In this document: positions 18,341-31,084 of the stretch, piece by piece
Numbering within the stretch: the stretch's first letter is position 1
Layout of the letters: each line of letters starts with the position of its first letter
DNA from: Neodidymelliopsis sp. IMI 364377
Lineage: Eukaryota; Ascomycota; Dothideomycetes; Pleosporales; Didymellaceae
Length of the DNA stretch: 64,000 nucleotides
Direction of reading: 5' to 3'
Assembly: GCA_027946375.1 (NCBI GenBank)
Contig: JAPEUT010000030.1
Location: 1-64,000 of the forward strand
Made by a program: the position numbers and the translations under genes
Notes under the pieces: model-generated
What the model was told of the DNA's origin: nothing
Seen by the model: the letters and a program-made list of their open reading frames with translations, nothing else
Databases searched by the model: none

Positions 18341-18619
18341 AGGTCTCCATGACAGCGAGGTCTCCCGAGATCGTGCCCCGTACATGGGCTGAGATGCTCC
18401 TCACGTCACTGGCGAGTTTGCATTGATTTGCAGAGCTCTCCTGTTTGGATGATGAAGTGGACACAAAACTGGTCTCCCGTTAGAATTCCAGAGTGCAAAA
18501 TGAAGAATATCATCGACTTTCCTTCCATCCATGTCTTGATCTACCTTACTCTCGGTGACGATATCCTAATCTATGCTGTCAAGGGCCGATGAACGATCAT
18601 GTGAAGTCATCAAGTCAAA
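18341..18619. other. 3' flank of the coiled-coil gene
   Basis: Short AT-richer interval between the coiled-coil gene and the next tandem repeat. Nothing was recognised. Confidence 0.35.
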
Positions 18620-19552
18620 GTGAAAGGCTTTTCCATGGCGGAAGTTCTTCAAGAGCTTACTGACGGCAGTGCATTCTGTCACGACAGCGGATCATATACG
18701 CACAGAAGTGGGGAATACACAACGTTTCTTCACTACATTGTTCAATGTTGTTCTACGACGAGGAGTTCTTCAGACGTCCAACATGAATACCAGACAGACC
18801 ATGAAATCCCTCCTCTCACCCTCTTCAATCCCAGAGGTTGTATTCAAGAATACCATCATCGCAAGAGCATGCTGGGCTCCTCTTCGAGCGGCCTCATCGA
18901 AGGCAAGTCGAGTGAATTTCGAATCATCAAGTAGTTAAAACAGGCGACAGAGGCAAGCGAGGACACAAGCGTTGATTTCGGCGTAAATCTTTTCATCTCT
19001 CTACGGTCAAGTTGATCTTCCATCTAAACTGGCTGGGCGGTTTAAGAAGAGAAGGCTTATGTGTTCAACCAGAAAGAAATGTCCAGGAACGGTCCTGTGT
19101 AGTCGCAAAGCAAGCCTAGAAAAAGAGTTACCGTGGCGGAGGAAGATCTGGGACAAGCTAGAGGTTTGGCGGAAGTGCTTTCTGTCGCGGTAGCGGATTG
19201 TATGCGCATGGAGATGGAGAATACGCGGACGTTCCCTCCCTACCTCATCCGTTATCCTTCTACGACAAGGGGCCTGACCATCGAGGAGGTCAGCATGATC
19301 GTCAGCAAGACACAAATCATTGTAAAAGATGCTGGACTTCTCTTCGAGCGGCCTCGTTGAAGGACAAGTAAGTGTCGAAAGACCTTGAACATCAGATGAT
19401 GAGATTCAAACGTCGGAGATACAGCAACAAGACGAGCGCAGGGTTGATTTTGGCGTACTTCCTTATCTAAGCAAATCTACGATCCGGTTGATCTTCATTG
19501 ACGTATTTACGTGATCTTGACGATCTTCCATCTCATCTGGCTAAGCGGCGTA
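18620..19552. repeat. Two diverged tandem units of about 510 bp
   Basis: Unit 1 (about 18620-19043) and unit 2 (about 19130-19552) share a landmark series in order: ggcggaagt.ctt, gcttc.tcttcgagcggcctc, ttgattt.ggcgta and gatcttccatct followed by ctggct..gcgg. Conceptual translations also align, for example VHSVTTADHIRTEVGNTQR in unit 1 with VLSVAVADCMRMEMENTRT in unit 2, which suggests the ancestor was coding. Neither unit has an intact gene model now. Confidence 0.55.
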
Positions 19553-20194
19553 CTCTGGGCGATTTTTTTACTTCAATCGACATAACACATCCTTGCTCAA
19601 GTCATCGAGAAGCTCGACGGTTGTTTAAATGACGTACGACTTCCTGTGTTCCGCCGTGCTAGGATTAGATCTGAACCCATGATATCGATGTATCACAGCG
19701 AGACCGTCCACTTCTTCTGCAACATTACAGACCGTCGTGCCAGTCGCTCTGAGTTGGTGTGGTCTTCACAGCCTCAGCTTGTCACATCTTGTCAGGTGAC
19801 GCGGACAGGAACCCCGAAAAACTCGGCAGGGCGCCTCAAACAGTCGGCCCGTTGCCGTTCTCCTCCAGTTTGATTGGCGGACCACACTCCGTTAGCTAGA
19901 AGACCCACGACACGAGGCTCAACGGCCTCAATATGGATTGCGCTTTGATGACGGAAGATGTGGTGAGCGGAGACTGCACGTTGGGAAGAGATACGAGACA
20001 AGAGAGGATTGCATTTGTGCGAGGTGAGACTTAAAATGACTCGCGATGTAGATGTGACAATGACCCGTGCCTTTCGGATGTTGCCCTGCATCGCAATAAA
20101 AAATTTCAAGCGACTGTGGTGTTTGATGGTTGATCGCGAAGGTAACATGACTGTGACTGACTCTGCCGTTTCCGGTACTCATGCCATTCCAACA
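19553..20194. other. Intergenic: nothing recognised
   Basis: About 640 bp with only short ORFs on both strands. The right end is the 3' flank of the GPI-anchored protein gene. Confidence 0.4.
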
Positions 20195-20935
20195 TTAGAG
20201 AAACAGGGCGAAAATTGCGGCAAGAGCCGGTACGAGAACATATGGCATGGTCTTCGCGGTGAGACCTGCTGCGCCGCTGGTGGATTGCTGTGCTGTAGTA
20301 GTGTCCTCCGAGTCTGAGGCTGATTAAGTCAGTATGGTGATTGTTGCTTGACACAAAGACTTACCAGCCTTCTGCTGTCTCTGGGCGCAGAAATCCGTAA
20401 GAGTCGTGTTGGACTGCATCTCCTGTAGTTTGGTTGATGCTTCGGCAATCCACGTCTTCAACTTCTCAATGCCGGTCTCGTTCAGGCCCTTCTTTGTCTC
20501 AAACGCAGTCATGGCGGTCTCGTTACCTGCCAGTGCAGCCAGCTTGGCCAGCTTCTTCATCTGCTTGCACTGCCCGACACTCTTGCGCTCTGCATTCACA
20601 ACAGCACATTCACCGACTAGCGTGGTGTTGGACTGCATGGTCTGTAGCTCCGCTGTGGCATTGGCGGCTTTGGCCTTGATAGCATCCACTTCGGCAGTGT
20701 CGAGCTTGCCTTTGGAGACCCAGTCGTCCAGTTTAGTTTGGTTGGCTGCGAGATTCGAGAGGACTTCGAGTTTGCGGAGCTTCTTGCAAGACTTCTCGAG
20801 CCCACGCTCGGTACCGTTGGTGTTGCCATCGCCATGCTTGCGGGGCTCAAGAGTTGGGAAGCCATCGCTGGGCCAGGCGTAGGAGGATGTTGCGAAAGCG
20901 AAGAAGATGGCAAGCAGGAGGCTGAGGGAACGCAT
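20195..20935 (-). CDS. Secreted GPI-anchored protein with two 60-residue repeats, two exons
   Basis: Exons 20935-20365 and 20319-20195 (231 aa) join across a 45-nt intron (GTAAGT donor, ACTGAC branch, TCAG acceptor). Residues 1-20 are a signal peptide (MRSLSLLLAIFFAFATSSYA). Two similar segments follow, each bounded by cysteines 60 residues apart: Cys50-Cys110 and Cys123-Cys183. Both share C.K..KL..L..LA.N.T, an Ala/Lys helix and LQ.MQSNTTL, with several N-glycosylation sequons. The second exon adds a Ser/Thr linker (SEDTTTAQQSTSGAAG) and a hydrophobic end, MPYVLVPALAAIFALFL, typical of a GPI-attachment signal. The unspliced frame lacks this tail, so the intron model is preferred. Family not recognised; cell wall or plasma-membrane location is inferred. 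Confidence 0.8.
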
Positions 20936-21867
20936 GGTTGTCTAGAAAAGTTGCAGATAAGGACCGGCCTTGAAAGAGAATAAAGATCGCCTGCGATGTG
21001 ATGCCAGATACTGAAGGATGGTGAGTAGAATGAGAATCTGGCAAGTCTAAATATCTACACAGAGGCATACTCCTCAACACCCACGCGGCCCGACCGTAGT
21101 TGAAACTTGGCAGAAACGACGTTCATGCTTTCGTGAGGATGCAGCGACGCAAGCGCCTACGTTGCTGACGTCGAGGGCCGAAACATGAAGCTGGACATCT
21201 CTGCTCAGCTTCCCCAAACCTGAGTTCATGGCACTGCGGTTGCGTAGGCCAGGTCTAGTCAGAGTGTGGCGCCAGTGGACCGTTAGTCGCTGAGCTCATT
21301 GAGGCTCACGACGACTTGGGACTGTCAGTGTTTCATAAGCCTTCAAGACTGCGGCAGCTTGAGCTCAAACACCCAAACTACGCGTCCCGACCTGTAGTCT
21401 GTTTCGCCATGCGATGCTTGACATTCCCCGACATGCGGTGCAGCTGCAAGTGGAGTAATGCCTGTCACCTGCTGTCTGCATGTCAGGCTGTCTTCTTGTC
21501 AAGCTGTCAAGCTGTTTTAACGCCTATGAAACAGAGCCTCGAGCGTAGTCGCGTTGATAGAAAGTTGTGACTCTCATCTTTTGGTGATGAAATTGTAGGA
21601 CGAGAGTCAGGCCCTAGTGATTTGGAAAACCTGCGAGGTGGGCTTCTCCGGCCGGATGCAGCCCAGACTACCGGTACGTCCAACACAGACCAGCGATGGG
21701 CGGTCCACCAGCGGCTGGCCAGTGGCAAAGGTTCTTTGCACAATAATCCTCTTCACTTCCTCTATGCTTGTTGCCTGAGTGGTGTGTTCTGCTCCTTCAT
21801 ACCTTCCCTGCGTTGATTCCAGCTGTTTGGAGTATGACGTCACGGCCTGCCTCAAAACATTACGCAC
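20936..21867. promoter_or_regulatory. Divergent promoter region between the GPI protein and histidine kinase
   Basis: About 930 bp separate the start of the minus-strand GPI-protein gene from the start of the plus-strand kinase gene. No ORF is convincing. It contains a short run of ctgtcaagctgtcaagctgt (near 21487-21513). No defined binding sites are claimed. Confidence 0.45.
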
Positions 21868-24800
21868 ATGGAAACATCGCCACGGTCGGACACAGTCCCA
21901 ACAGACCGCAGTGCCCCGTCGGAGATGTTGGAGGTGCAACAAAGTCGCGTTGAGTATGAGCTGAGCAAGTATGCAGATTCGCGTAATCGGTGCATGCTTG
22001 TTGTCCTGCTTACACGCTGTGTAGATATCTCCAGCTGTTCCAGCGCGGAACGAGTTCGCTGCATGGAGATACAGCGCTCAAGGGTCCCTTGAACGACCGT
22101 ATTGAACTCACAATTGTGCGCCTTGGTAGTGCGACTCATCCAGAGTGTGGTTTGTGTGCTAACAAGATTGTGCAGCTGTGCAGGGCGCGTTCTTAGTGCT
22201 CAATGATGGCAACCGCCTGCATTTTGTAGCGGGAGGTCGCAGAGTGGATCCAGATGACACCCTATCTCGCGTTGAGTTTGAATCAAAAGATGGTGCATGG
22301 TTGCATTTTAAAGAGCCGGATCGATCAACTTGGCTTTCGCTTTTCCAGGAGATCAACGCAATCGATACAACCAAGTCAGGTCCAGCAAGCGAGAGAGCAT
22401 TGAGCATATCAGCTCTGCAACACGACCCTCGGACTTCTACGCTTTCACTTGTATCGAATCCTCCTCGCCCATCCTTCTTCGCAGGTGTACCTTTGACTTC
22501 CAAGAATGGACACAACATTGGCGCTATTTGTGTCGTCAACGGTACTGAGAGACCACCTTTGTCAGCATCAGAAGCAGAAATTCTAACCGATACCGCTCAA
22601 AGATGCATGAATCTGCTAGAGCTTGCACGAGAACGCAGCATCTACAGCAGATGGGCTAGTGTGCAGGAAGAGGTGGATACTTTTCTCAACTCTCGTTCTC
22701 TGCACGCTCAGCTGCTTGAGGAACCACAAACCCCTGCAGGGCGCAAATCAACCCCGCATAAGGTAGAGGCCGACAAGAAGGATGGGCACGGAGGCGAACG
22801 CGTGGATCCTGACACGTTAGCAGAGGATTCACTGTCGGGGTTCGGAGATCCGCCAGTCGAAGGCAAAGAGTCAGAAAGGCTAGTGGATGCGGAAGCTGAG
22901 CGCGATCGTCGTATTGCAGCAAATGACAACACTCAAGACGCAAGATCGCTAACAGCCAAACGCGGTAAGGACGACGAGCGAGGGCTTCCCAAGGGCGAGA
23001 CGACATATCGGAAAGTGTTTCGAAGGGCTGCGCAGTGTCTACGGACTGCTCTCCAAGCGGATGGAGTGCTATTTGTTGACGGTCTCATCGGGTTTCACGG
23101 CGACGCTCAACCCGCTGCAGAACCGGAACAAGAGCTGGAGCGCGAAATCGCGAGGCCATCCGGATCCGAAGGGACTCCTGCACAGGAAAATGCAGTGTCA
23201 ACGACCGATCCAAACGGTGTCGAAGAAGACCCATTCGATCCACATGGCCCTGATCCCCCTAGCAAGTACAGCAGAATCTACACAAGCGCCGAGTTCCTGA
23301 GGGGTGTCTATGTCTCGCGCCCTTCCGAGATACTCGGTCTATCTGGTTCCGACCATGTACTAAAACGCTCACGGATATCCGAATCCACAATTGGACTGCC
23401 TGAGATTGACGAAGGTTTTCTCCAGAGGTTGATGGATCGCCACCCGAAAGGTGCAGTCTGGTATCGCTCACAATCACGCTTCATGGAAGTGCAAGATGGC
23501 ACTCTGGTCGAAATCGACCTACCAGAAGAGGCACAGAGGCTCGAGTCGACTTTTAAGCAGGTCTCACAGCTCATGTTCAAGCCCCTCACAGACCCAGCTT
23601 CTCTCAAACGCCTGGGTGGCTGCTTTGCTTGGAGGACAGCACCACTTCCTCTTTTCACGGATGCAGTCGATCTTGGATCACTAAAAGCATTCTTGCATAT
23701 TGTCGAATCCGAGTTTGCGCGATTCGATGCAGCGTCAGCTGCTAAGCAAAAAGAGACCTTTGTTTCTTCCGTCAGCCACGAACTCAGTTTGTCACTACAT
23801 GTCTGGCCGTTGCTCGTCGCTAACGCGTCTACAGGAACTCCTTTACATGGCATCCTGGGTGCAGTTCAGCTCCTTGATGAGTCTGGTCTCGATCCGATGC
23901 AGAAGTCGCTTGCAGGCATGATCACGACTTGCGGTTCTACCCTCCACGAGACGCTCACCAGTGTCTTGTCTTATGCTAAGATCAATCAATTTGAACGTCG
24001 CCAACATCAGTATCGTCATCGACGTCCGCCCGATGCTGTGTGGGCACTCAAAAACAAACAGGGTCTTGCGTCAGGTCCGGATAGAGACTACGAAGGTTTG
24101 TACATCTGCACCAATCTTGCTCTCTTGACTGAAGAGATCCTGGGTGTGCTTGAAGCTGGAAAGTCTTTTCAGAGCTCTCATTGTGGAGAAGTGATAGTGG
24201 TGTGCAACATCAAATACGAGGAAAATTGGAGTTACCTGACAGAACCCGGCGCTCTTCGGCGTATCGCGGTGAATCTGATTGGCAATGCCCTGAAATACAC
24301 GAAACGTGGCTCTGTTGTGGTTTCTCTTGACGCAGAAAAGGTCATTGAAGATACCCAAAGAGTCAGCAACGATGTAACAACGGGGCGAACCCTCATGTTC
24401 ATCGTTCGAGATACAGGAAAGGGCATGTCCAGGGACTTTATGGACAACCAGCTGTTCCTTCCATTCACTCAGGAAGACTCAACCTCATCACACGGCGTTG
24501 GTCTGGGAATGTCGATTGTCAAAAGCCTGATCTCGTTGCTCAGTGGTGAGATTGTGGTCCGAAGCGAAGAGTCGAAAGGAACCGAAATGATTGTTAAGAT
24601 ACCGATGAGACAGTGTTCATCCAGCAGTCAAGAAGAGAAGGGACAGGCAGCTCTCGATTTTGAACGCCATATCCAGGACATCCGCAACCGCAAACTTTCT
24701 GCAGTCATGTACGGCTTTCCACAGTTTGTTCGCGATTCTCTGACGAACTACCTCTGCGATTGGTTTCATTGTGAGCTACTAGAGCCCACAGACGACATCA

Positions 24801-25847
24801 GACCAGATATTGTCCTGGTCGACGAAGGGAACGAGGAGGTACTAGAAGCTGTCAAGAGCACCGCCCACGCATACGGCAAAACCGGCGTGCTTTTGAGCAT
24901 CGTAATGGTTCCAAGCAGGCTAGGAAAGCGGATGGATACTATCGATGGGTACATCAAGTGGGAAAGGATACCACGTCCTTTGGGACCTAGCAATGTAGCC
25001 CAAGGGCTGCTATCCTGCCTCCTCAAGTTGGATCAACTCCGAAAATTCGGCGAGAACGCTAGCGTTGACACAGTAGAGGAGAAGGAGCCGCAAGAGCACA
25101 AGTCCCAAGATGACCAAGCCGAGGACAAGAACTCTACAACGGAAGAGCAGTATATGCCTAGCCTGGAAAAGCTACAGATTTCGGAGACTGAGCAGTCACC
25201 ATTCTCAGTACGGGTTCAGGATTGTCGTGAAGAGCGTACGTCAAAAGCAGCCTCGGGTGGGTCAGAATCTGCGACCAAAAAGGAGCAGCAGTTAGTCGCA
25301 GCACAACGAGCATCAGACGGCTCTTCTGACGAGAAAAGCCATTCCAAGACCGCGTCGAAGGCCATGCGCATTCTCATTGTCGACGACAATGCCCTGAATC
25401 TCAGGCTTTTGGGAGCCTTTTTCAAGAAGAACGGATATCGTGATACCCAACAAGCAAAGCATGGCAGAGAAGCAGTCGAGGTGGCAGAGAGCTGTGCCGA
25501 GGGCTTCGACATCATCTTCATGGGTACGTGCTTGTGTGCTGTTCAAACCCCTACATTCAACGCTAACACAGATAACAGATCTGTCAATGCCTATCATGGA
25601 CGGTTTCGAGGCAACACGGCAGATTCGCAAGATGGAAGCCAATTATGAACGAGCCTCCACTGCCAGGTCCTCGGTCATCATAGCTCTCACTGGTTTAGCT
25701 AGTGCTAACGATGAGGACGATGCTTTTGACGCTGGCGTTGACTTATATCTGACCAAGCCAGTCCAGTTTCCGAAGCTGTCCAGTCTGCTTCGCCAATACG
25801 AAGAAGGCAGTCTAAAGAAACGCAGACGGTCAGAGTCGAGCGATTAA
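21868..25847 (+). CDS. Hybrid histidine kinase (GAF-like, HisKA, HATPase_c, receiver), five exons
   Basis: Two-component sensor kinase that autophosphorylates on His and passes phosphate to its own receiver Asp and on through the Ypd1 relay. Exons 21868-21968, 22025-22125, 22176-23786, 23835-25523 and 25579-25847 give 1256 aa. The N-terminus is soluble and GAF-like (FFAGVPLTSKNGHNIGAICV). The H-box reads FVSSVSHELR|TPLHGILG with the His at about 602. The ATP domain has NLIGNALKYT, DTGKGM, FLPFTQED and GVGLGMSIVK. The receiver has VDDN (about 1121-1123), phospho-acceptor FMDLSMPIMDG (Asp about 1168), ALTGL and LTKP. Two introns hide in long open frames: 23787-23834 (48 nt, in frame) inside the H-box, and 25524-25578, which cuts the receiver just before its Asp. 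There is no transmembrane segment. The fungal HHK group was not assigned. Confidence 0.93.
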
Positions 25848-26907
25848 GACATACAAACCGAACACTACAACCTGGTGGAATACATGAATACGGCTGTGTA
25901 AATAGATACCATGAAATGAAAGGACAAGGTGGGCGTGTTAAGTAGACCTGCAACGACTTGACCGTCGCCTAAGAGACCAACTTACAGTATCACTAGTACA
26001 AAAAGCACTCTAATCAATGCGCCACATGTTCAGCTGTATGGTGTGCCAAGTCAATGCTACGACCAGGCTGGTGGAGGACCGCCCTTCGAAAGGATTGCCC
26101 CGTGGAGGACGATGCAAGGATCACCAGCCCATCAATCAGCGCACAGAACCCCAACCTCTTTGACACAACGCACAAGATCGCGATCCAAAAACGTGCTCGA
26201 GAACGTGCGCCACAAACAATCCAATACCAAGCGCCAGGTGCGCCTATCGAATCCACCTCCGTCACCTGTACGCGCCACCAACGCCGCACTCATACTCGTC
26301 CTTTTTACCCTTAGCTGGTAAACTTCCGCCTTACACCATTCTCGTCGGGCCGTGCTGCAGCAGGCTCCAGTGCCCCGCACGTACGGACCTTCTCGATTTG
26401 GGGAAGGGTGGAGCGAGAGAAGCGAGGTGTGGGTGTTCCTGCGTGAGCGAGCGGTGGCGCGCAAGAGGAGAGCTGAAAGAAAGCTTGTGGGCACGTCGTT
26501 GTTCGTAACGACCGTAGACACGCTTCACCTTTCTCCATAGCCACGAAAAAACGCGCGTCTCATGGCCGATAAGCTGAGGTGTAACGCTGCGCTGACAGGG
26601 TGGGGAGAAGTGGTAAGGCTGTGTTCGAGTTGGGAACTGCGGGCCGAGTGGGAGCGAAGTGGGGCGCGTACAGACTATCGAATGATGCACGGGGGAGGTG
26701 CATTGCAGGCGGTTCCTTGCGCTGTTGTCAACATGGATCTTGGGGATGCGAGAAATGGCTTGGTACTGTAGCCGAGGGTCGACTTGAAGGTGGCAATGAG
26801 TAGTGTAGGCAGTATACGGGTTGTGAAGAAGGTGAATTATGTATTATCTTAATAAACACTCGCATTACAACATCAACACCGAAGTGCTTTTTGTTCCTTT
26901 ATGGAAA
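25848..26907. other. Intergenic between convergent genes: nothing recognised
   Basis: About 1.06 kb between the kinase stop and the adhesin stop. Several overlapping ORFs occur on both strands, but codon usage and lack of motifs argue against coding. It should contain both terminators. Confidence 0.5.
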
Positions 26908-29900
26908 TCAAAACAAGCCCAGGCCAATACCTGCAGCTCCAATCAGCCAGCCTGCAATGGCTGTAGGCAGTGGTGCGCCACCAGTGAACTCTGAGAAACT
27001 AGAGCTGGGGCGAACGCCCGAAGCTGTGCCATCCGAGTTGGTGGTTGTCCTAGTAGAAGAGCGGATAGATGAGATAGGCGGTGGAGGCGCCGTTGCGGAC
27101 GAGGTCTCGATCACAACCGTGCTGCTCTCGGTTGAGACGCTCTCCTCAAAGGTGGTTTCCAGCGCAGACGAAGAAGCGGGTACAGAGCTAGACGACTCTG
27201 GTGCTTCAGGGGAGGAAACTGGCACGACGACGGATGACGAGGGGACGGGGACAGCGGAGGATGATGCCGGACCTACTGAAGAGTCAGCGGCGCTGCTCGA
27301 AGGTGGTGCGATACTGGACGACGGAGTTGCAGAAGAACTGGGCGCAGGGGACTGGCTAGAAGGCGGCTGCGAAGACTGGCTGGAAGGCGGTTGCGTAGAC
27401 TCACTTGGAGAAGGCTCCGGAGTCGCGCTGCTTGATTCCGGAGTCGCGCTGCTGGGCCCTGCGGTCTCACTGCTTGCTTCTGACGTCGCAACTGGAGTGG
27501 AAGAGGGAGTATTACTTGAAGGAGATTGCTGAGACGACGACGCACTCGCTGGTACACCGCTTGACGGTTCTGGCGTGGCCGACGCTTCTGAAGTAACAGG
27601 AGTGACCTGAGCTTGCGCTGTCGGAAGGCGGCGGGAGGTGGTTGAACCAGAATCCCCTACTGTTGTCACGTAGGTAGTGCTACCCTCTGTCCTGGTACTC
27701 TTCTCTGTCTGGCCACCCACAATGGGGTCGCAAGCACCTGTTCCGATGGGCCTGCCAAGTTGTGCGAGAACAGTTGGCAAGCTGTTGAGGTAGTTCACTA
27801 CTGTTGGTGCCACGTATCGCGGATCTGGGATGTTGGATTCGGGTAGAATAAGGGACGCGTAATCGGTTGGCGAAGGCAGAGTCAAACTGAGAGTTTCGCG
27901 GACGCACTGAGACCCGATAGGTTCCACCGAAATGTGACTGAATGTCGCGTAAGCAGCATATGTCGTTGGCCATGTCAGTGTGACTCCCTCAAATGTCCAT
28001 GTTATCGTCTGAGATGGAGGCGGGAGCGTGTCGGTATGGGTCGAGCTACTAACGTCATTTCCAGCGTCGTCCGTGAAAATATCCACTGTAACGAGAGGAC
28101 GAGTGGTTGTTGAAACAACGACAGTTCCAGGGTATTGCAGGCGAGTTGCTGTGACATCTATCTGACAGTCGCTGGTGCAAGAAATCGAAGCCAGAGAACT
28201 GGGGCTTGCGCTAGACGAAGCGGTAACGCCAGGAGTCAATGTTTGCACGATCGTTGTGGGTACAAGGTTGGTAGTAGTGACTAGAACTGTTGAGAGGACC
28301 GTTGAGACGATCGTGGAGGCTGGAACCTGAGTGGTTATGACTTGCGTCGAGCCAGGCTGGGTCAGTGTGCTCGTAGTGATTTGGCCTGGTAGTGTTATCG
28401 TCGAGACGAAGCTTGTGGTCACGGTGCTTGCTGGAAGTGTCGTGGTGATGGTCTCAGTACTTCCTGGAAGGGTGATGGTCGACAGGATCGTGCTCGCTGA
28501 CAGCTGCTGCGTGATCGTAATCGTGCTTGCAGGTATCGTTATCGTCGACAGGACTGTGTTCTCCACTGTGCTCGTAATGGTGACCGGCGGGGCTGTTTGC
28601 ACGATTGTAACTGTAGAAGCCGGGATAACCGAAGTTGAGGTGACAGTCACAGCAGGAGCCGTCGTCACAATTGTCTCTGTGACTGGCGGCACCACTGTGG
28701 TGGTCGTGACTGTAGAAAAGACTGTCTCAGGAGGGAGCTGAGTCGTTACAACCTGGGTAGGTCCTGGCACTGTCGAGGTTTCAGTAATAGTCTGAGGAGG
28801 GACCACAATCGTAACCAGGGAAGTTGATATGGAAGTAGAGACAGTCGTGACGGTCTGGGTAGTCTCGATAGTACTTGTCACTACCGAAATCTCCACTCGC
28901 GTAATCTCGAGCGTCTGGACGGACGTCGGGCCTTCAACGGTTTGAATGGAGGTTGGGCCCTCGATCGTTTGGATAGAGGTTGGACCTTCAATCGTCTGAA
29001 TCGAAGTCGGACCTGGAACAGGAACAAGTACGGTACTCGTCTCCACAATTGTTGTCGGGAGGTAAGAAGTGATGTAAGTTGTCACCGTGGAAGCCGGAAG
29101 AGTGATCGTTGTTCCAGACTCTGTTACGGTAGGGCCAGGCACCACAGTTGTGACTGGCTCGTAGACGGTGGTCCAGGAAGTTCGCGTAATCTCAGTTGTA
29201 CTAGTCACATACGACGTCTGAACGCTCAGCTGAGTCTCGGTAGTGCGGACAGTCGTAGGAACTGTAACAGTAGGGCCAGGCACTACCTGTGTCACTGGGT
29301 AGGATGAGAGTTCCGTGATTGTTTGAACAGTAGTGACCGGAATCTCGGTAGTGATGTAGCTGGTTACCGTGGTCCCGGGTAGCGTGATGTACGTGGGGAT
29401 AGTAGTGGTGATGTATGACGTTGTAGTGGTTTCCCGGACACTCGTCGTTGTCACGTAGCTGGTTTGAACACTCAGCTGAGTTTCTGTGCGCACAGTCGTT
29501 ACAGGAATTGACAGTTCTACAGTCTCAATTGAGACCTTGGTGATTTCAATCGTCTTTTCAGAAGTAGGACCTGGTGTCTGGATCGTTCGGTCGATTGTTC
29601 GGGTAACAGGAACCGTCTCTGTGGCCGTGGTAGTGATCAGACTCGTCAGGACGGTCGTTGCCCAGGAAGTAATTGTAGTGCCTGGCTCCGTGTATGTGGT
29701 CGAGTACCAAGATGTGATGTATGAGGTGTAAACAGTGGAGTAGGTTGTGATACTTGTCGAGACTTCCGTAGTACGGATCGTCTCGACAGGACCAGGAACG
29801 GAGATTGTCTTGGTGACGTCTTTCGTAACATCTTTGGTTACTTCTGTAGTCTGTATTGAAGTAGGGCCTGGAGTCTCAATTGTCTGTGTAGGGCCAGCCA

Positions 29901-31084
29901 CAGTCTGCGTGATTGAGATGTAATCTGTCGACGTAATGGTCTGCACAGTCGTGATGTAGGAAGTCTTCCACGAGATAACAGTGCGATCAACCGTGACGGG
30001 ATAGCTTGTCGTTATGAAGCTCGTGATGCAAGTCGTGTATGTACTTGTAGAAACACTGATGTAGGTTGACCAGTCTACGGGTCTATCAGCACATGCAAAT
30101 GTGGAGGTCTAGGAAGTGATGGCTGCATACCTGTAGTGTGGAACGTGACCAGATCTGTGGTACGGAAGGTCTCTACTGCCGTAGTAGGGACAAGCTATGT
30201 GTGATCAGCTGGGACAGAACAAGAGAAAGGATAGCGTCATACACTAATGGCAGTAACTGTGTACGTGGAGGTCTGGAGATCCGTCTTTGTAACCGTCTCG
30301 TTCACAGTAACAGTCGGCCCAGGTGTCGTGATATAGATCGGCGACGCTGAGATAGTGACATCCTTGGACGTGGTCAATGTTTCTGTGGTCGTGCATGTCT
30401 AGACGGGTCAGGATCACGTGATAGAAGAAGGTCTCAACAAACATACTGTCGTACTGTACTCAGTCGAGGTAAGAGTACTCGTGCATGTCTATCAATTCGT
30501 CAGTGAGTGTCCCCATTCAGATAGAATCGATCAGCACGTACGGTGGTTTCTGTGATTGTATGATTCTGCCCAGGTAGCCCGGGTGCCGTGGTAGTCTGAA
30601 CGACCGTCGTGGTTTTGTAATCCGTCTGGACGATTTAGTATCTACCTGTTGATATCGACGTCTAGTACTCACTGCAGTGATGGTTGTGTTAACACCTGGC
30701 TTCGTTTCTGTTGTGGTCTGGTATAGTAGTCAGCTTCATCTCATATACAAACAACGGGCTGATAAAGACACAACTTACGACTGTGCAGGTCGTCGTGGAA
30801 GTCTTCGTCTTCGTATCGTGAACAGTCGTGGTTTCATAGCATGTAGTCGTGATCGTCTTCGGGGGCGATCTTTCGGTAACTGTTATAGCGTACGGTTTGT
30901 CCTTGGTAACGGTTTTTGTTACGGCTTTGCAGGTCGGATATGTTCCATAGCCGCCTCCGCCTGCTACAGACAGCTCCGGTTCCGATGTTGTCGAAGGACT
31001 GGGAACTTTTGCAGCTTGAATGGTGTCGTTGTTTTGGGCAATGGCAGCACCAGCAATTGCTAGGAGGTGCAGTAGGCCGCGCAT
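26908..31084 (-). CDS. Thr/Ser-rich GPI-anchored adhesin-like cell wall protein, seven exons
   Basis: Exons 31084-30779, 30717-30673, 30625-30542, 30488-30447, 30398-30243, 30194-30131 and 30074-26908 give 1287 aa, all in frame; introns are 47-61 nt. Residues 1-16 are a signal peptide (MRGLLHLLAIAGAAIA). About 850 residues of imperfect Thr/Val/Ile/Ser repeats follow, with recurring PGPT, TTVV.PGPTVT and GPTSIQT(I/V)E units (the last four times in a row). A globular part with four cysteines (SCTSDC, SQCVRE, GACDP) comes next, then a Ser/Pro/Glu-rich stalk. The C-terminus SEFTGGAPLPTAIAGWLIGA and a hydrophobic tail fit a GPI signal. Such proteins cover fungal walls and mediate attachment; the exact role here is inferred. 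Small T-rich exons at the 5' end each begin or end with the repeat theme. Confidence 0.85.

Noticed and set aside
26132..26521. Overlapping ORFs between the kinase and adhesin genes
   Set aside because: No motif, no sensible start and no splice-supported extension.
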